DNA from: Azadirachta indica
Lineage: Eukaryota > Streptophyta > Magnoliopsida > Sapindales > Meliaceae
Direction of reading: 5' to 3'
NCBI GenBank assembly: GCA_022749755.1
Contig: CM040444.1
Span: 3,661,009-3,725,008, forward strand
Length of the DNA stretch: 64,000 nt
Part shown: positions 63,185-64,000 of the stretch, piece after piece
Numbering within the stretch: position 1 is the first letter of the stretch
Layout: each line of letters opens with the position of its first letter
Notes under the pieces: generated by a model
What the model saw: only the letters and a program-made list of their open reading frames with translations
Told to the model about the DNA's origin: nothing
Database searches by the model: none
Program-made: the position numbers and the translations under genes

Positions 63185-64000
63185 AAAGAAAATTTAATTG
63201 GTGAGTACGTTGAATGAGAATTGTGAAGAGTTATGAAAAATTTAAAAATAGAATTTGTTTTTGTAACCAATTTTTTCTCAAAAATAATTTTTATGTCTTC
63301 GATATAAATAGGTAGAATCATGTAAATAATAGGCGGGTCTTCAACTTGAATTTTTTTATACATGCTCAATTTTTAAATTAAAATCACATATTACCTTTTG
63401 TACAATTTTTGACATATTTTTAATTTTCTTTTAAAATTCATCTTTAAACACTATCTTATGGTCAACTCTAATCATATTATCAAATATTTTATAAGTTACA
63501 CTTTCAACAACATTTCTAATAACTCTATCAAAATCAAATTTTAGTTTCACTTTGATTTCTTTGATTAAAAAAATGACATATTGTAGAGTTATTTAATTCT
63601 TAATTTTTTTATTTAAGAGTTATTTTTTTTATTTGAATTAACTTGTAACACTAAATTTTTTAAAGAGTTTATACTAATTGTTAGAATAATTTTTCGTTCA
63701 ATAAAATATTTTCTTTTAATTTTATTCTTTATATATTGTTACCTAAACACTCATATTAAGATAAAACTCGTATTTCGAGTTGTTAATTCGAGTTGTTAAG
63801 GTTAAAATGATCCTGAACCAACCATTTTTTTACTTCACCCGGTCACCAATTTGAGAACCTGAGCCCTGAGTCTTGTCCCCGTCTTTCTCCATAGACGAAA
63901 AAAGACAAAGGAAATGGCCGCAAATTAGCAACTCACAGTATGCACTTTTGAAGTTTGATCCCTTAACCGCAGCATTCTCCAGCTTCTAGGAATCATACTG
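63185..64000. other. Spacer to the window edge
   Basis: AT-rich to about 63800. The last 200 nt are GC-richer and may be the start of a further gene's leader, but ATG 63915 is closed by a stop after five codons and no exon can be supported. Confidence 0.4.

Noticed and set aside
63151..63369. 72-codon minus-strand frame
   Set aside because: Only its last residues (NLVTWRS) are copia. The rest is unrelated AT-rich sequence fused by truncation.
63915..63929. ATGGCCGCA start at the window edge
   Set aside because: A stop follows after five codons and no splice site rescues it within the window.

Overview
The window is nuclear DNA from a flowering plant, almost certainly a eudicot. It is AT-rich, and its genes are split by GT-AG introns plus one AT-AC intron. 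The encoded families are plant-typical: neprosin/DUF239, FAR1-related, PHD-SWIB-Plus3, DIR1-like lipid-transfer protein, plant MULE and Ty1-copia. I cannot name the species from sequence alone. All exon models below are my own reading of splice sites, reading phase and paralogue alignment.

0-6 kb: two tandem copies, on the minus strand, of a two-exon gene for a tiny secreted peptide with six cysteines. The right copy (4504-5094) is intact. The left copy (1204-1823) has a broken signal-peptide exon. 6-17.4 kb: two tandem seven-exon neprosin-domain genes, minus strand, about 390 and 399 aa. Both appear to lack the two catalytic glutamates of neprosin. Scraps of other genes lie between them at 11.5-13.2 kb.

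18.8-26.5 kb, plus strand: FRS11, a 680-aa FAR1-related factor, then a CMC2-type cytochrome c oxidase assembly gene of 83 aa. Most of a duplicated intron-plus-exon segment lies inside the long intron of the second gene.

27-53 kb: a minus-strand family expansion. G1 (27146-34017) is an intact 707-aa PHD-SWIB-Plus3 protein. G2 (36013-39255) and G3 (41729-44629) are paralogues that lost SWIB and Plus3 and share a different, coiled-coil C-terminus. G2 is a multiply broken pseudogene carrying a 63-bp tandem repeat. G3 is open over 587 codons except for one TAG at a PHD cysteine. Further right, relics of the family continue: G4 is interrupted by a 364-bp hairpin-forming insertion, G5 is mostly deleted, and a tandem array of 5' leader segments lies at 51.3-53.2 kb. 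A DIR1-like lipid-transfer protein gene with one frameshift sits among the relics at 50.66 kb.

53-64 kb: 5 kb of AT-rich DNA with diverged direct repeats, then an intact 805-codon MULE transposase-derived gene (58918-61335), possible downstream exons, and a truncated Ty1-copia fragment on the minus strand. The main theme is local tandem duplication followed by decay: the peptide genes, the neprosins, the PHD cluster and a CMC2 intron all show it.
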